DNA from: Sphingopyxis macrogoltabida
Lineage (GTDB): Bacteria; Pseudomonadota; Alphaproteobacteria; Sphingomonadales; Sphingomonadaceae
Length of the DNA stretch: 42,287 bases
Assembly (NCBI GenBank): GCA_003241685.1
Contig: QFPJ01000026.1
Span: 1 to 42,287 of the forward strand
Reading direction: 5' to 3'
Below, piece after piece: positions 16,081 through 24,535 of this stretch. How positions within the stretch are numbered: the stretch's first letter is position 1; each line of letters opens with the position of its first letter. Below the pieces are notes generated by a model. The model saw only the letters and a list, made by a program, of their open reading frames with translations, was not told the DNA's origin and did no database searches. A program made the position numbers and the translations under genes.

Positions 16081-16394
16081 GCGACCGTTACAGCGACCAG
16101 CCCTTCCTGCGCTTCGTCGACGCGTGGGTGATGCGCGCCATCGGTCATCTCGATCCCGCGACCGATGCCTGGTGCACGGCGATGGAGCCGCAATTGCGCC
16201 AGAGCTTCGGGATCGACGGCCGCTGGCCCGACATCGTGGCGAAACGGATGCAGTTCCAACCCACGCTCGCGGCCCAGATCCGCACGATATGGGACGAGGG
16301 CAAGGCGCGTTTCGAACAGGGCAATGGCACCGCCGCCGATCCGGCGCAATTCGCGATGCTGTTCGTCGATCGCAATTTACGGGACTTGAAATGA
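16077..16394 (+). CDS. Conserved hypothetical protein
   Basis: 105 residues with no signal peptide or membrane helix. It contains a mixed helical sequence with a central FGIDGRWPDIVAKRMQFQPTL and no catalytic motif I recognise. The gene is translationally coupled to glmU through an ATGA overlap, which supports that it is real and expressed with glmU. Its stop codon lies in the operator-like palindrome of the toxin-antitoxin pair. Function unknown. Confidence 0.7.
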   Translation: MSDRYSDQPFLRFVDAWVMRAIGHLDPATDAWCTAMEPQLRQSFGIDGRWPDIVAKRMQFQPTLAAQIRTIWDEGKARFEQGNGTAADPAQFAMLFVDRNLRDLK

Positions 16395-16419
16395 TATCAT
16401 GATATGATATCGGTATATC
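16391..16419. promoter_or_regulatory. Operator-like palindromes before the toxin-antitoxin pair
   Basis: An A+T-rich block in G+C-rich surroundings. GATATCAT (16393-16400) and ATGATATC (16404-16411) are perfect 8-base inverted arms around GAT, and ATGATATCAT (16391-16400) is itself palindromic. A further TATATCATG runs into the start codon at 16420. Ribbon-helix-helix antitoxins bind such repeated short palindromes to repress their own operon, so this is the likely autoregulatory site. Confidence 0.72.
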
Positions 16420-16644
16420 ATGCGCTTTCTCGCGGATATTCCCGACGCTGACATCGAATGGCTCGACCGGCAGGCGGCCCAGCAGGGCGTTTCGCGCGCC
16501 GAGCTGGTCCGGCGGGCGGTCGCCGCCTATCGAGCGGATATTGCCGGCGATGCGATCGACAATGCCTTCGGGATATGGAAGGCCCGCGCCGACATCGGCG
16601 ATGCGCTGAAATATCAGCGCCGCCTGCGGGGCAAGCGCGAATGA
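16420..16644 (+). CDS. Ribbon-helix-helix (CopG-type) antitoxin
   Basis: 74 residues. The N-terminal strand (RFLADIPDADIEWLD) and following helices (QGVSRAELVRRAVAAYRA) match the ribbon-helix-helix DNA-binding fold. The C-terminal tail, FGIWKARADIGDALKYQRRLRGKRE in two parts, is the kind of segment that wraps a PIN toxin. It overlaps the PIN gene by 4 bases and starts right after the palindromes at 16391-16419, the classic antitoxin-first order with autoregulation. Confidence 0.86.
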   Translation: MRFLADIPDADIEWLDRQAAQQGVSRAELVRRAVAAYRADIAGDAIDNAFGIWKARADIGDALKYQRRLRGKRE

Positions 16645-17009
16645 TCGACGCGCAATTCGACAGCGATATATTGATCGACGCGCTGATGGGCGTCGATGCG
16701 GCGCGCAGCGAAATCCGGCGGGCGGGCCGCAAGAGCGTCAGCCGCATTAGCTGGACCGAGGTGATGACCGCCGCCGACCCCCCGACGGTCAGGGCGGTGG
16801 AGGCCTTTCTCGGCTGTTTCGCCGTCGAAGAGGTCGGCGACGCGGTCGCGCGCCGGGGCGCCGCCCTGCGCGCCGAGCGCAAGGGGCTGACGCTGTGCGA
16901 CGCGCTCGTCCTCGCCACCGCGCAAATATCGGGCCGGATTCTCGTGACACGGAATATCAAGGTGTTTCCGGCAGCGATGCCGGGTATTCGCATTCCCTAT
17001 ACGCTGTAG
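16641..17009 (+). CDS. PIN-domain toxin (VapC-like ribonuclease)
   Basis: 122 residues. The PIN acidic residues are in place: Asp 7 in FDSDILIDAL, Glu 40 in ISWTEV, Asp 87 in LTLCDALVLATA and Asn/Arg in LVTRNIKVF (Asn 105 where Asp is common). VapC toxins cleave tRNA or rRNA when freed from their antitoxin. The pair lies between the glmU-hypothetical unit and glmS, 16 bases before the glmS start, so it interrupts what is otherwise a glmU-glmS order. Confidence 0.86.
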   Translation: MIDAQFDSDILIDALMGVDAARSEIRRAGRKSVSRISWTEVMTAADPPTVRAVEAFLGCFAVEEVGDAVARRGAALRAERKGLTLCDALVLATAQISGRILVTRNIKVFPAAMPGIRIPYTL

Positions 17010-17025
17010 AAGAAAGCCAGATCGC

Positions 17026-18864
17026 ATGTGCGGAATCATCGGAATCATCGGCAAGGACGCGGTCGCGGACCGTCTCGTCGACGGGCTCAGGCGGATGGAA
17101 TATCGCGGCTATGATTCGGCGGGCGTCTGCACGGTGGAGGGCGGCGAACTGATCCGGCGCCGCGCCGAAGGCAAGCTGAACAATCTGGTCAAGGAACTGG
17201 CGGTCCATCCGGCGCCCGGCACCGTCGGCATCGCGCACACGCGCTGGGCCACCCACGGCGCGCCGACGACCAGCAACGCGCACCCGCACGCAACGGCCGA
17301 GGTCGCGCTCGTCCACAACGGCATCATCGAGAATTTCAAGCCGCTGCGCGAGGCGCTGACCGCGCGCGGCCGCCGTTTCGAAAGCGAAACCGACACCGAA
17401 GTCGTCGCGCATCTGCTCAGCGAACAGGTGGAGGCCGGCAAATCGCCGCAGGAGGCGGTGCAGGCGGTGCTGCCGCAGCTTCGCGGCGCCTTCGCGCTGG
17501 CCATCGCCTTTCGCCGGCACCCCGACCTGCTCATCGGCGCGCGCCTCGGGTCGCCGCTGGTCGTCGGCTATGGCCCCAGCGATGACAAGGGGGGCGAAAC
17601 CTATCTGGGATCGGACGCGTTGGCGCTGGCGCCGCTGACGCAGAACATCACCTATCTCGACGAAGGCGACTGGGTCGTCATCACGCGGGACGGCGCGCAG
17701 ATCTACGACAGCGGCAACAACCCCGTCGAACGCGAGGTCACGACATCGGGCGTCACCGCCGCGGCGGTCGAAAAGGGGCCGTATCGCCACTTCATGCAGA
17801 AGGAGATTTTCGAGCAGCCGACCGTCGTCGCGCAGACGCTCTCCTCCTACATCCGTCCGCTCGAACAGACGGTCGCGCTGCCGCAGATGGATTTCGACCT
17901 GAGCCGGGTCGAGCGCATCACCATCGTCGCCTGCGGCACCAGCTATTATGCCGGGATGGTCGCGAAATATTGGTTCGAAACCTTCGCGCGCGTTCCCGTC
18001 GACATCGATGTCGCGTCCGAGTTCCGCTACCGCGACCCGGTGCTGCAACCCGGCGGCCTCGCGCTTTTCATTTCGCAGTCGGGCGAAACCGCCGATACCC
18101 TCGCGGCGCTGCGCCATTGCAAGGCGAATGATCAGACGATCGCGGTGGTCGTCAACGTGCCGACCAGCAGCATGGCGCGCGAGGCGGACCTGCTGCTGCC
18201 GACCCACGCCGGGCCGGAAATCGGCGTCGCATCGACCAAGGCCTTCACCTGCCAGCTCGCGGTGCTCGCGGCGCTCGCCGCCCATCTCGCGCTCAAGAAG
18301 GGCAAGCTCAGCGCCGCCGACGAACGCGACATCGTCCGCCACCTGATCGAGGCGCCCGCCGCGCTCAACGCCGCGCTGGGGCATGACGAGGAAATCGCCG
18401 CGATGGCGCACCTCGTCGCCCCGGCGCGCGATGTGCTCTACCTCGGCCGCGGCCCCGACTATCCGCTCGCGCTCGAAGGCGCGCTGAAGCTCAAGGAAAT
18501 CTCCTACATCCACGCCGAAGGCTATGCGTCGGGCGAAATGAAGCACGGCCCGATCGCGCTGATCGACGAAGCGGTGCCGGTCATCGTCCTGGCGCCGTCG
18601 GGTCCGCTGTTCGAAAAGACGGTCAGCAATATGCAGGAGGTGATGGCGCGCGGCGGCAAGGTCGTGTTGATCAGCGACGCGGCGGGCATCGCCGAAGCGG
18701 GCGAGGGCTGCATGGCGACGATCGAAATGCCCAAGGTACACCCGCTGATCGCGCCCTTGGTCTATGCGGTGCCGGTACAGCTTCTCGCCTATCATGTCGC
18801 GGTCGCCAAGGGCACCGACGTCGACCAGCCGCGCAACCTGGCCAAATCGGTGACGGTCGAATGA
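17026..18864 (+). CDS. glmS: Glutamine-fructose-6-phosphate aminotransferase (isomerizing)
   Basis: 612 residues, the normal length. The start MCGIIGIIG exposes Cys 2, the glutaminase nucleophile; HTRWATHGAP and the VHNGIIENF segment complete the amidotransferase domain. Two SIS domains follow (CGTSYYAGMVAKYWFE and the SQSGETADTLAALR loop), and the C-terminus ends NLAKSVTVE as in all GlmS. It makes glucosamine-6-phosphate, the entry to UDP-GlcNAc made by GlmU. No glmS ribozyme is present upstream, since the toxin gene ends 16 bases before. Confidence 0.97.
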   Translation: MCGIIGIIGKDAVADRLVDGLRRMEYRGYDSAGVCTVEGGELIRRRAEGKLNNLVKELAVHPAPGTVGIAHTRWATHGAPTTSNAHPHATAEVALVHNGIIENFKPLREALTARGRRFESETDTEVVAHLLSEQVEAGKSPQEAVQAVLPQLRGAFALAIAFRRHPDLLIGARLGSPLVVGYGPSDDKGGETYLGSDALALAPLTQNITYLDEGDWVVITRDGAQIYDSGNNPVEREVTTSGVTAAAVEKGPYRHFMQKEIFEQPTVVAQTLSSYIRPLEQTVALPQMDFDLSRVERITIVACGTSYYAGMVAKYWFETFARVPVDIDVASEFRYRDPVLQPGGLALFISQSGETADTLAALRHCKANDQTIAVVVNVPTSSMAREADLLLPTHAGPEIGVASTKAFTCQLAVLAALAAHLALKKGKLSAADERDIVRHLIEAPAALNAALGHDEEIAAMAHLVAPARDVLYLGRGPDYPLALEGALKLKEISYIHAEGYASGEMKHGPIALIDEAVPVIVLAPSGPLFEKTVSNMQEVMARGGKVVLISDAAGIAEAGEGCMATIEMPKVHPLIAPLVYAVPVQLLAYHVAVAKGTDVDQPRNLAKSVTVE

Positions 18865-19274
18865 GCTGGAACACCACCTGCCACTGCGGCGCCGTCTCCG
18901 TCCAACTCGCCAAGGCGCCGGCCGAGGTCGCCGAATGCAATTGCTCGCTTTGCTTTTCGCACGGCATTCTCTGGGCCTATATGTCGCCCGGCGACGTGGT
19001 GATCGATGGCCCGACGCGGACCTATAATCGTGCCGATCGGCCGAACCCCAATTCCGACCTGCATTTCTGTCCGACCTGCGGCTGTTCGACGCACTGGTCC
19101 GCGACGGAGGGGCTGATCGAGCGGATGGGCGGCGCGGTCGACCTGATGGGCGTCAACATGCGCCTGTTCGCGCCCGACCGGCTCAGCGGGCTGAAACGCA
19201 GCTTCCCCGACGGGCGCGGCTGGTCGGGCGAGGGGCCGTGGGACTATGCCCGCGATGTGGACGTCATGCCCTGA
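18861..19274 (+). CDS. GFA-family (CENP-V/GFA) zinc protein
   Basis: 137 residues. Seven cysteines are placed as in the GFA fold: C7 and C9 (CHC), C26, C28 and C31 (CNCSLC), and C70 and C73 (CPTC). They bind structural and exchangeable zinc. The family was named for glutathione-dependent formaldehyde activation, but most members are of unproven function. The ATG lies inside the glmS stop (ATGA), so it is translated with glmS. Confidence 0.88.
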   Translation: MSWNTTCHCGAVSVQLAKAPAEVAECNCSLCFSHGILWAYMSPGDVVIDGPTRTYNRADRPNPNSDLHFCPTCGCSTHWSATEGLIERMGGAVDLMGVNMRLFAPDRLSGLKRSFPDGRGWSGEGPWDYARDVDVMP

Positions 19275-19278
19275 CGCC

Positions 19279-19938
19279 ATGTCCTTCGCCGCCATCATCT
19301 TCGACTTCGACGGGGTCATCGCCGACAGCGAGGTGCGCGCGAACCAGTCGCTGGCCGAAAGCCTGACCGTCGCCGGGATGCCGGCCACCTATGATGAGTG
19401 TCTGCGCGATTATTACGGCCACAACTGGCAGGAGACGCAGCGGCGGATCGAGGTGCGGTTCGGACGGCCCTTGCCCGCCGATTTTCGCGAAACGCACCGC
19501 GTGCGGGCGCGGGCGCGCTTCATGGAGGGATTCGACGCGGTTCCCGGCGCGCCGGCCTTTCTGGACGGGCTGGGCACGATGCCGCGCGCGATCGCCTCGT
19601 CGAGCCGCGCCGAATATATCGGCTGGGCGCTCGGCCTGTTCGGGCTGGCGCATCATTTCGGCGATCATGTCTACAGCGCCGACGGCTGGGCGCGGGGCAA
19701 GCCGCATCCCGACATCTACCTCGCCGCGGCACGGGGGTTGGGCGTCGATCCGGCGTCGTGCCTGGCGATCGAGGATTCGCCGACCGGGGCAATGGCCGCG
19801 CTCGCGGCGGGCATGACGGTCGTCGGCTTCTGCGGCGCCGGGCATATCGTCGATCGCGCCGCCCATGCCGATCTGTTGCGCGGCACCGGCGTGCACCATG
19901 TGGCGCTGGCGTTCGACGAAATCGCGCTCTTCGCCTGA
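19279..19938 (+). CDS. HAD-superfamily phosphatase / beta-phosphoglucomutase-like
   Basis: 219 residues. Motif I FDFDGVIADSE has the nucleophile Asp 10 and the Val after DG typical of the phosphatase/phosphomutase subclass. Motif II is IASSSRAEYIGWAL, the lysine of motif III is in GKPHPDIYLAAA, and motif IV is AIEDSPTGAMAA. The ATG at 19279 begins the fold; the open frame upstream overlaps the GFA gene. Substrate cannot be told; small sugar phosphates are likely. It follows the GFA gene by 4 bases. Confidence 0.86.
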   Translation: MSFAAIIFDFDGVIADSEVRANQSLAESLTVAGMPATYDECLRDYYGHNWQETQRRIEVRFGRPLPADFRETHRVRARARFMEGFDAVPGAPAFLDGLGTMPRAIASSSRAEYIGWALGLFGLAHHFGDHVYSADGWARGKPHPDIYLAAARGLGVDPASCLAIEDSPTGAMAALAAGMTVVGFCGAGHIVDRAAHADLLRGTGVHHVALAFDEIALFA

Positions 19939-20089
19939 AGCGCCGCCAAAAATCGCTGTCCTATTATCCGCCGCGGCGTTAGCCTGCCCGGACGATGACA
20001 GCTGGGCCTGTCCGGAAAAAACCGGAATCCGGAGTGAAGTTGCGCAGTTTTCCGCGACTTTCCGCGAAGCCGCTTTTGGGAGAAATCCG

Positions 20090-20962
20090 ATGTGCAACGA
20101 CAGTACCGAAGCCGATCTCGACCGGGCCGGCATGGCCGTGGGCCGGCGCAGCTTCACCGCGCTTGCGGGTGTCGGCGCGCTCATCGCGGCGCTCCCCGCC
20201 CGCGCGGTGGCGGGCAAGCCGGTGAAGGGCCGCGACGTCGCGATCAAGACCGCGGACGGCACCGCCGACGCCTATTTCGTTGCCCCGGCGGAGGGCAAGC
20301 ATCCCGGCGTGCTGGTGTGGCCCGACATTCGCGGCCTGCGCCCCGCCTTTCGCCAGATGGCGGACCGGCTGGCCGCCGACGGCTATGCCGTGCTGTGCGT
20401 GAATCCCTTCTACCGCTGGCAGGCATCGCCCGTCGTCGACGCCGCGAACGACTGGAGCGATCCCAAGGTGCGCGAAAAGCTGTTCGGCTATCTGAAGGCG
20501 ATGACGCGGCCGCTCGTCGAAAGCGATGCCAAGGCCTATCTGCCCTTCCTCGACGCTCAGCCGGAGGTCGACACGGCGCGCAAGCTGGGCGTCACCGGCT
20601 ATTGCATGGGCGGGCCGATGACCATCTACACCGCCGCGGTGGCGCCCGGCCGCGTGGGCGCGGCGGCGAGTTTTCACGGCGGCGGCGTCGCGACCGACAA
20701 GCCCGACAGCCCGCATCTGCTGATCCCGGGCACCTCGGCCGGCTATCTGTTCGCCATCGCCGATAATGACGACAAGGAAACGCCGAATGAAAAGGTGCTG
20801 CTGAAACAGGTGCTCGAACCGCGCCCGCAATGGCACGAGGTCGAGGTTTATGCCGGCGCGATGCACGGCTGGTGCCCGCCCGACGGCCGCGCCTATGACG
20901 AGGCGGCGGCGGAAAAGGCGTGGGCGCGCCAGCTCGAACTGTTCAAGGCCGAACTGGCCTGA
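20090..20962 (+). CDS. Dienelactone hydrolase family protein, Tat-exported
   Basis: 290 residues. A Tat-type signal is visible (GRRSFTALAGVGALIAAL, Arg-Arg at 19-20). The alpha/beta-hydrolase part has the dienelactone hydrolase nucleophile Cys 172 in GYCMGG, a candidate Asp 225 in FAIADNDD and His 259 in AMHGW. The family opens lactone rings, but exported members of this kind have no assigned substrate. GGGAGA lies 6-11 bases before the ATG at 20090, while the frame is open much further upstream without family resemblance. The 150-base gap before it presumably holds its promoter. Confidence 0.88.
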   Translation: MCNDSTEADLDRAGMAVGRRSFTALAGVGALIAALPARAVAGKPVKGRDVAIKTADGTADAYFVAPAEGKHPGVLVWPDIRGLRPAFRQMADRLAADGYAVLCVNPFYRWQASPVVDAANDWSDPKVREKLFGYLKAMTRPLVESDAKAYLPFLDAQPEVDTARKLGVTGYCMGGPMTIYTAAVAPGRVGAAASFHGGGVATDKPDSPHLLIPGTSAGYLFAIADNDDKETPNEKVLLKQVLEPRPQWHEVEVYAGAMHGWCPPDGRAYDEAAAEKAWARQLELFKAELA

Positions 20963-20977
20963 CGCCGTCGCCAGGCG

Positions 20978-21430
20978 TCAGCCGCCGATCGCGGCATAGC
21001 TGGCATAGACGCGCTGGCCCGCCGGGCCGAAGGTCATGACCTTATAGGCCTCACGGCGATTGCCATATTCCATGCCCGGCGACCCGGTCGGCATGCCGGC
21101 GACGGCCAGGCCCTTCACGCCCTTGGGCTTTTCGCGCAGCAGCCGGGCGATCTCGCGGGCCGGAACATGGCCCTCGATCACATAGCCGCCGACGATGACG
21201 GTGTGGCAGCTGCGCAGCGCCTGCGGGACGCCCTGCCGGTCCTTCACCGCCTCCATATTCGCCGAATTGACGACCTTCGCCGTCCCGCCGAAGCTGGCTT
21301 TCACCAGCGCCAGCCATTTCAGGCAGCAGCCGCAACCGGCATCGCGGAACATGGTCGGATCGGCGGCATGGACGGTGCCGATGATGCCGGCAAAGGCGGC
21401 GAGAGCGAAGAGGGGGCGATGAAGAGACAA
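20978..21430 (-). CDS. DUF411 domain protein, exported
   Basis: About 150 residues. A signal peptide (residues 1-22) precedes a compact domain opening with FRDAGCGCCLKW (Cys 33, 35 and 36). It then has SCHTVIVGGYVIEGHVPAREI and the C-terminal GLAVAGMPTGSPGMEYG, the DUF411 signature. The CGCC motif suggests metal binding, and DUF411 genes often accompany copper or other metal resistance. The start is taken as TTG at 21430, with GGAG 7 bases upstream; an ATG at 21469 would add 13 residues that break the signal peptide pattern. Confidence 0.83.
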   Translation of the reverse strand: MSLHRPLFALAAFAGIIGTVHAADPTMFRDAGCGCCLKWLALVKASFGGTAKVVNSANMEAVKDRQGVPQALRSCHTVIVGGYVIEGHVPAREIARLLREKPKGVKGLAVAGMPTGSPGMEYGNRREAYKVMTFGPAGQRVYASYAAIGG

Positions 21431-21482
21431 AATGCAACTCCGTTGATGACCGGGGCAGGGTAGCGGCATGGCGACGCGATTG

Positions 21483-22499
21483 TCACCCCATCGGATAAAG
21501 GATGTCGCGGCTGACCCGGTGCAGCGCCGTCATCAGCGCGTCGTCGAGAACCAGGTCCTTGGCCGCCAATATCGGATCGACCTGATCATAGGCGCTGGCG
21601 CCGACGATGGTGGAGGCGACGAAATCATGCTGTTTCGACCAGGCGGTCGCCATCGTCACCGGGTGCAGGCCCGCCTCCTCCGCGATCGCCAGATAGCGTG
21701 CTGTCGCGGCAAGGCTTTTGTCGTTGACGAACCGGCGGCCCATCGCGGCCTGGCGCCCCTCCATCGCCAGATAGCGGGAGAAGCGCGCGCCTTCCGGCTT
21801 GGCCCCGTCCTGATATTTGCCCGACAGCACGCCCCCGGCAAGCGGCGAATAAGGGATCAGGCTGACCCCTTCCCGCCGACAGACCTGCGCCAGTTCATCC
21901 TCGAAACGGCGGTTGTTCAGGCTGAAATTATTCTGGATCGTGTGGTATCGCGCGACGCCCAGCCGTTCCGACGCGGCGAGCGATTTCATCAGACCCCAGC
22001 TCGTCTCGTTCGAACAGCCCAGGATGCGGACCTTGCCCTCGCGGACCAGTTCGTCGAGCGCGTCCATCATCTCGTCATAAGGGGCGCCGTCGTCGGGCCA
22101 GTGCGTCTGGTACAGATCGACATAGTCGGTCTGAAGCCGGGTCAGGCTGTCGTCGATCGCCTTGCGGATATTGTGGCGGTCGAGCGCGGTCATGCCGCCG
22201 CGACACGGCGACTTGAACCAGATGTGGCTCGGTCCCGACACTTTGGTGGCCAGGATGATCGCGTCGCGCGGTTTCGTCTTCAGCCAGCGCCCGACAATCT
22301 CCTCGGTCCGCCCGACCCATTGGACGTCGGGCGGCACCGGATAGCCCTCCGCCGTGTCGTAAAAATTGATTCCCTCGTCGAAGCAGCGATCGAGAATGCG
22401 GAACGCTTCGCTCTCGTCGGTCTGGCTGCCGAAGGTCATCGTGCCCATGCAGATGTCGGACACATGGATGGCGCTCTGGCCAAGGCGGCGGGTCTGCAT
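21483..22499 (-). CDS. Aldo/keto reductase
   Basis: 338 residues, full length for the family and close in layout to Tas-like NADPH-dependent aldo/keto reductases. Visible are GTMTFGSQTDESEAF, FYDTAEGYP with catalytic Asp and Tyr, the Lys in ILATKVSG, YQTHWPDD near the catalytic His, and NNFSLNNR and YSPLAGGVLSGKY in the cofactor-binding half. The ATG at 22499 has GAGAAG upstream; the frame continues open to 22874 across the divergent neighbour and is not coding. It is transcribed away from a luciferase-like oxidoreductase with a shared palindrome between. Confidence 0.92.
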   Translation of the reverse strand: MQTRRLGQSAIHVSDICMGTMTFGSQTDESEAFRILDRCFDEGINFYDTAEGYPVPPDVQWVGRTEEIVGRWLKTKPRDAIILATKVSGPSHIWFKSPCRGGMTALDRHNIRKAIDDSLTRLQTDYVDLYQTHWPDDGAPYDEMMDALDELVREGKVRILGCSNETSWGLMKSLAASERLGVARYHTIQNNFSLNNRRFEDELAQVCRREGVSLIPYSPLAGGVLSGKYQDGAKPEGARFSRYLAMEGRQAAMGRRFVNDKSLAATARYLAIAEEAGLHPVTMATAWSKQHDFVASTIVGASAYDQVDPILAAKDLVLDDALMTALHRVSRDILYPMG

Positions 22500-22575
22500 G
22501 GCTCGCTTCTCCGGGACTGTAAGGCTGCGAGAAAGAGAAATTGGGGGAAAGAAAAACTGGGGGGTGGTCATCCAT

Positions 22576-22594
22576 AGGTTGCGGTCCGCAACCT
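22576..22594. promoter_or_regulatory. Perfect 19-base palindrome between divergent genes
   Basis: The 9-base arms 22576-22584 (AGGTTGCGG) and 22586-22594 (CCGCAACCT) are exact reverse complements around one base. The site lies 77 bases upstream of the aldo/keto reductase start and 35 bases upstream of the luciferase-like gene start. This is the expected place and size for a TetR-, MarR- or LysR-type operator controlling both genes. No regulator gene adjoins it. Confidence 0.65.
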
Positions 22595-22628
22595 TGCAAT
22601 CGGTGCTGGCTTCCCCAATCTGGTCGCC

Positions 22629-23615
22629 ATGACGAAACTTTCCTTTCTCGATCTGGTCCCGGTTACCGAAGGCGGGTCGATCGCCCAATCGCTTGCCCAT
22701 GCCGCCGATCTGGCGGCCCATGCCGAAAAGCTGGGCTTCCACCGCTTCTGGGTGGCCGAACATCATGGCATGGCGGGGATCGCCAGCGCCGCGACATCGC
22801 TCGTGCTCGCGCATATCGGCCAGGCGACCGGGACGATCCGGATCGGGGCGGGCGGCATCATGCTGCCCAATCATGCGCCGATGGTGATCGCCGAACAGTT
22901 TGGAACGCTGGAGGCGCTGTTTCCCGGCCGTATCGACCTGGGTCTGGGCCGCGCGCCGGGGTCGGACGGGCGGGTCGCCCGCGCGCTGCGCCGCACGCTA
23001 GCCAGCGACGAGCGGCAATTTCCCCAGGACGTGCTGGAATTGCAGGCGTTCCTCGCCGGCGACGAGCAACTCGGCATTCGCGCTGTGCCGGGCGAGGGGA
23101 CGCATGTGCCGCTGTGGATTTTGGGGTCGAGCCTGTTCGGCGCGCAACTCGCCGCCGCGCTCGGCCTGCCCTATGCCTTCGCCAGCCATTTCGCGCCCGA
23201 CGCGCTCGATGAGGCGCTCGACATCTATCGCCGCCAGTTCAAGCCGTCGGCGCAGCTTGCCGAACCCTATGCCGCGGCCGCCTTCAACGTCTTCGCCGCC
23301 GATACGCGCGAAGAGGCGGAATTGCTCGCCTCGTCGCAGCAACAGGCTTTCGTCGCGCTGCGCACCGGCAATCCCGGCAGGATGAAGCCGCCGCTTGCGG
23401 GCTACAAGGATGGTCTGCCGCCCAACGCGCGCGCGATCCTCGACCATGTGCTGCAATGCTCCGTCACCGGGACCGCCGATGATGTCGCCGAGGGGCTGAA
23501 AGCGTTTCAGGCGCGCACGGGCGTCGACGAGATCATCGTGGCATCGTCGATGTACGACCATGACGCGCGCAAGCATTCGCTGTCGCTGACGATGCAGGCG
23601 GCAGAATCGCTTTAA
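22629..23615 (+). CDS. LLM-class (luciferase-like) flavin-dependent oxidoreductase
   Basis: 328 residues. It has the luciferase-like start SFLDLVPVTEGG, FWVAEHHGMAGIASAATSLV, GAGGIMLPNHAPMVIAEQFGTLEALFPGR and GLGRAPGSD, which match the single-component subgroup like E. coli YhbW. These enzymes use FMN (or F420) to oxidize small organic molecules; the substrate is unknown. The stop codon overlaps the stop of the convergent cation transporter: TTTAA is read from both sides, sharing three bases in opposite senses. Confidence 0.92.
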   Translation: MTKLSFLDLVPVTEGGSIAQSLAHAADLAAHAEKLGFHRFWVAEHHGMAGIASAATSLVLAHIGQATGTIRIGAGGIMLPNHAPMVIAEQFGTLEALFPGRIDLGLGRAPGSDGRVARALRRTLASDERQFPQDVLELQAFLAGDEQLGIRAVPGEGTHVPLWILGSSLFGAQLAAALGLPYAFASHFAPDALDEALDIYRRQFKPSAQLAEPYAAAAFNVFAADTREEAELLASSQQQAFVALRTGNPGRMKPPLAGYKDGLPPNARAILDHVLQCSVTGTADDVAEGLKAFQARTGVDEIIVASSMYDHDARKHSLSLTMQAAESL

Positions 23616-24535
23616 GCCGGCGGGTCTTTCGGTTCGGGCCGAAAGCTCAGGCTGGCAAGGCGCCAACCCGCACCGGGGTCCATCAGCTCCTCCGCCGTTG
23701 GAACGACGCGCGGCGAAGGGCAGTCGACTTCGGCGGCGATATAGCGTCCCGTTTCGCGCAGCCGGACCTCCGCACCGTCGAAGCGGGTTTCCAGCGTCGC
23801 GATCAATTTGAGGGCATCGTCGGACAGCGCGTTCGATGCCAGTTGCCGCGGCGTGCCGTCGAGCAGTTCAGCCACGGCCTGTTCCAGCGCCCCGATCGCA
23901 TCCTTCACGATCGACAGGGCGATGAACAGCGCCGCGCCCGCGTCGGCCCACCACCACCCCAGCCCGATGCCCGCTATGCCGGCGATCCCGGCCAGGCCCG
24001 TCTGCCAGTCGGCCTTTTGCATCAGGGCGTCGGTATGGAGCACCTTGTCCTTGATCCGTTCGGCGACGGGCTGCTTGATCCGGCCCAGGATGATGGGCGG
24101 CACGACCGAATACGCCAATGCCGCGATCATCAGCCAGCCGAGCCAGATCGTCTGACCGAACAGCGTGACGCCTCCGACCGTGGGATGCTCCTGCCGCACC
24201 AGCGTCGTGATGCTTTCGTAGGACAGGAAAACGCCGACCGCGAGCAGCGCGGTAGCCGCGATCAGAAAGGCGAGGCTGTTGGCGCGGCGATAGCCGAAGG
24301 GAAAGCGCCGGTTCGGCTCGCGCCGCTCCCAGCGCGCCGAGAGCAGAAAGACGACGGCGGGCACCAGGCTCAGCACATCCTCGATGACCGCGGATTTCAT
24401 CGCCTGGCTCGCGCCCATGACCAGCCCCATGATCAGGATCACGCTCGTCATCCAGAACAGGGTCCACCATTCGAGTCGTTCGCCGCGCCGGACATCTTCG
24501 GCGATCGCGTCGGGGATGCCGCCGTGCAACGTCAC
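23612..24535 (-). CDS. Cation diffusion facilitator (CDF) family transporter
   Basis: 307 residues starting with GTG at 24535, inside the stop of the upstream lipoprotein gene. About six membrane helices are seen over residues 25-215, then a cytoplasmic domain (to 307) with LETRFDGAEVRLRETGRYIAAEVDC. In helix 5 the sequence is HTDALMQKADW: aligned by eye to YiiP, the HxxxD metal site reads Met 172 - Asp 176, with Asp 169 before it. Helix 2 has IEDVLSLVP rather than DxxxD. The metal site is therefore not the classical zinc type; the ion transported cannot be predicted. Confidence 0.85.
   Translation of the reverse strand: MTLHGGIPDAIAEDVRRGERLEWWTLFWMTSVILIMGLVMGASQAMKSAVIEDVLSLVPAVVFLLSARWERREPNRRFPFGYRRANSLAFLIAATALLAVGVFLSYESITTLVRQEHPTVGGVTLFGQTIWLGWLMIAALAYSVVPPIILGRIKQPVAERIKDKVLHTDALMQKADWQTGLAGIAGIAGIGLGWWWADAGAALFIALSIVKDAIGALEQAVAELLDGTPRQLASNALSDDALKLIATLETRFDGAEVRLRETGRYIAAEVDCPSPRVVPTAEELMDPGAGWRLASLSFRPEPKDPPA

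Noticed and set aside
17010..17025. glmS ribozyme
   Set aside because: Only 16 bases separate the toxin gene from glmS and the class is known from Gram-positive bacteria; no space or sequence for it.
22500..22874. Extended N-terminus for the aldo/keto reductase
   Set aside because: It crosses the divergent gene and the palindrome and lacks family resemblance; the ATG at 22499 has a ribosome site.
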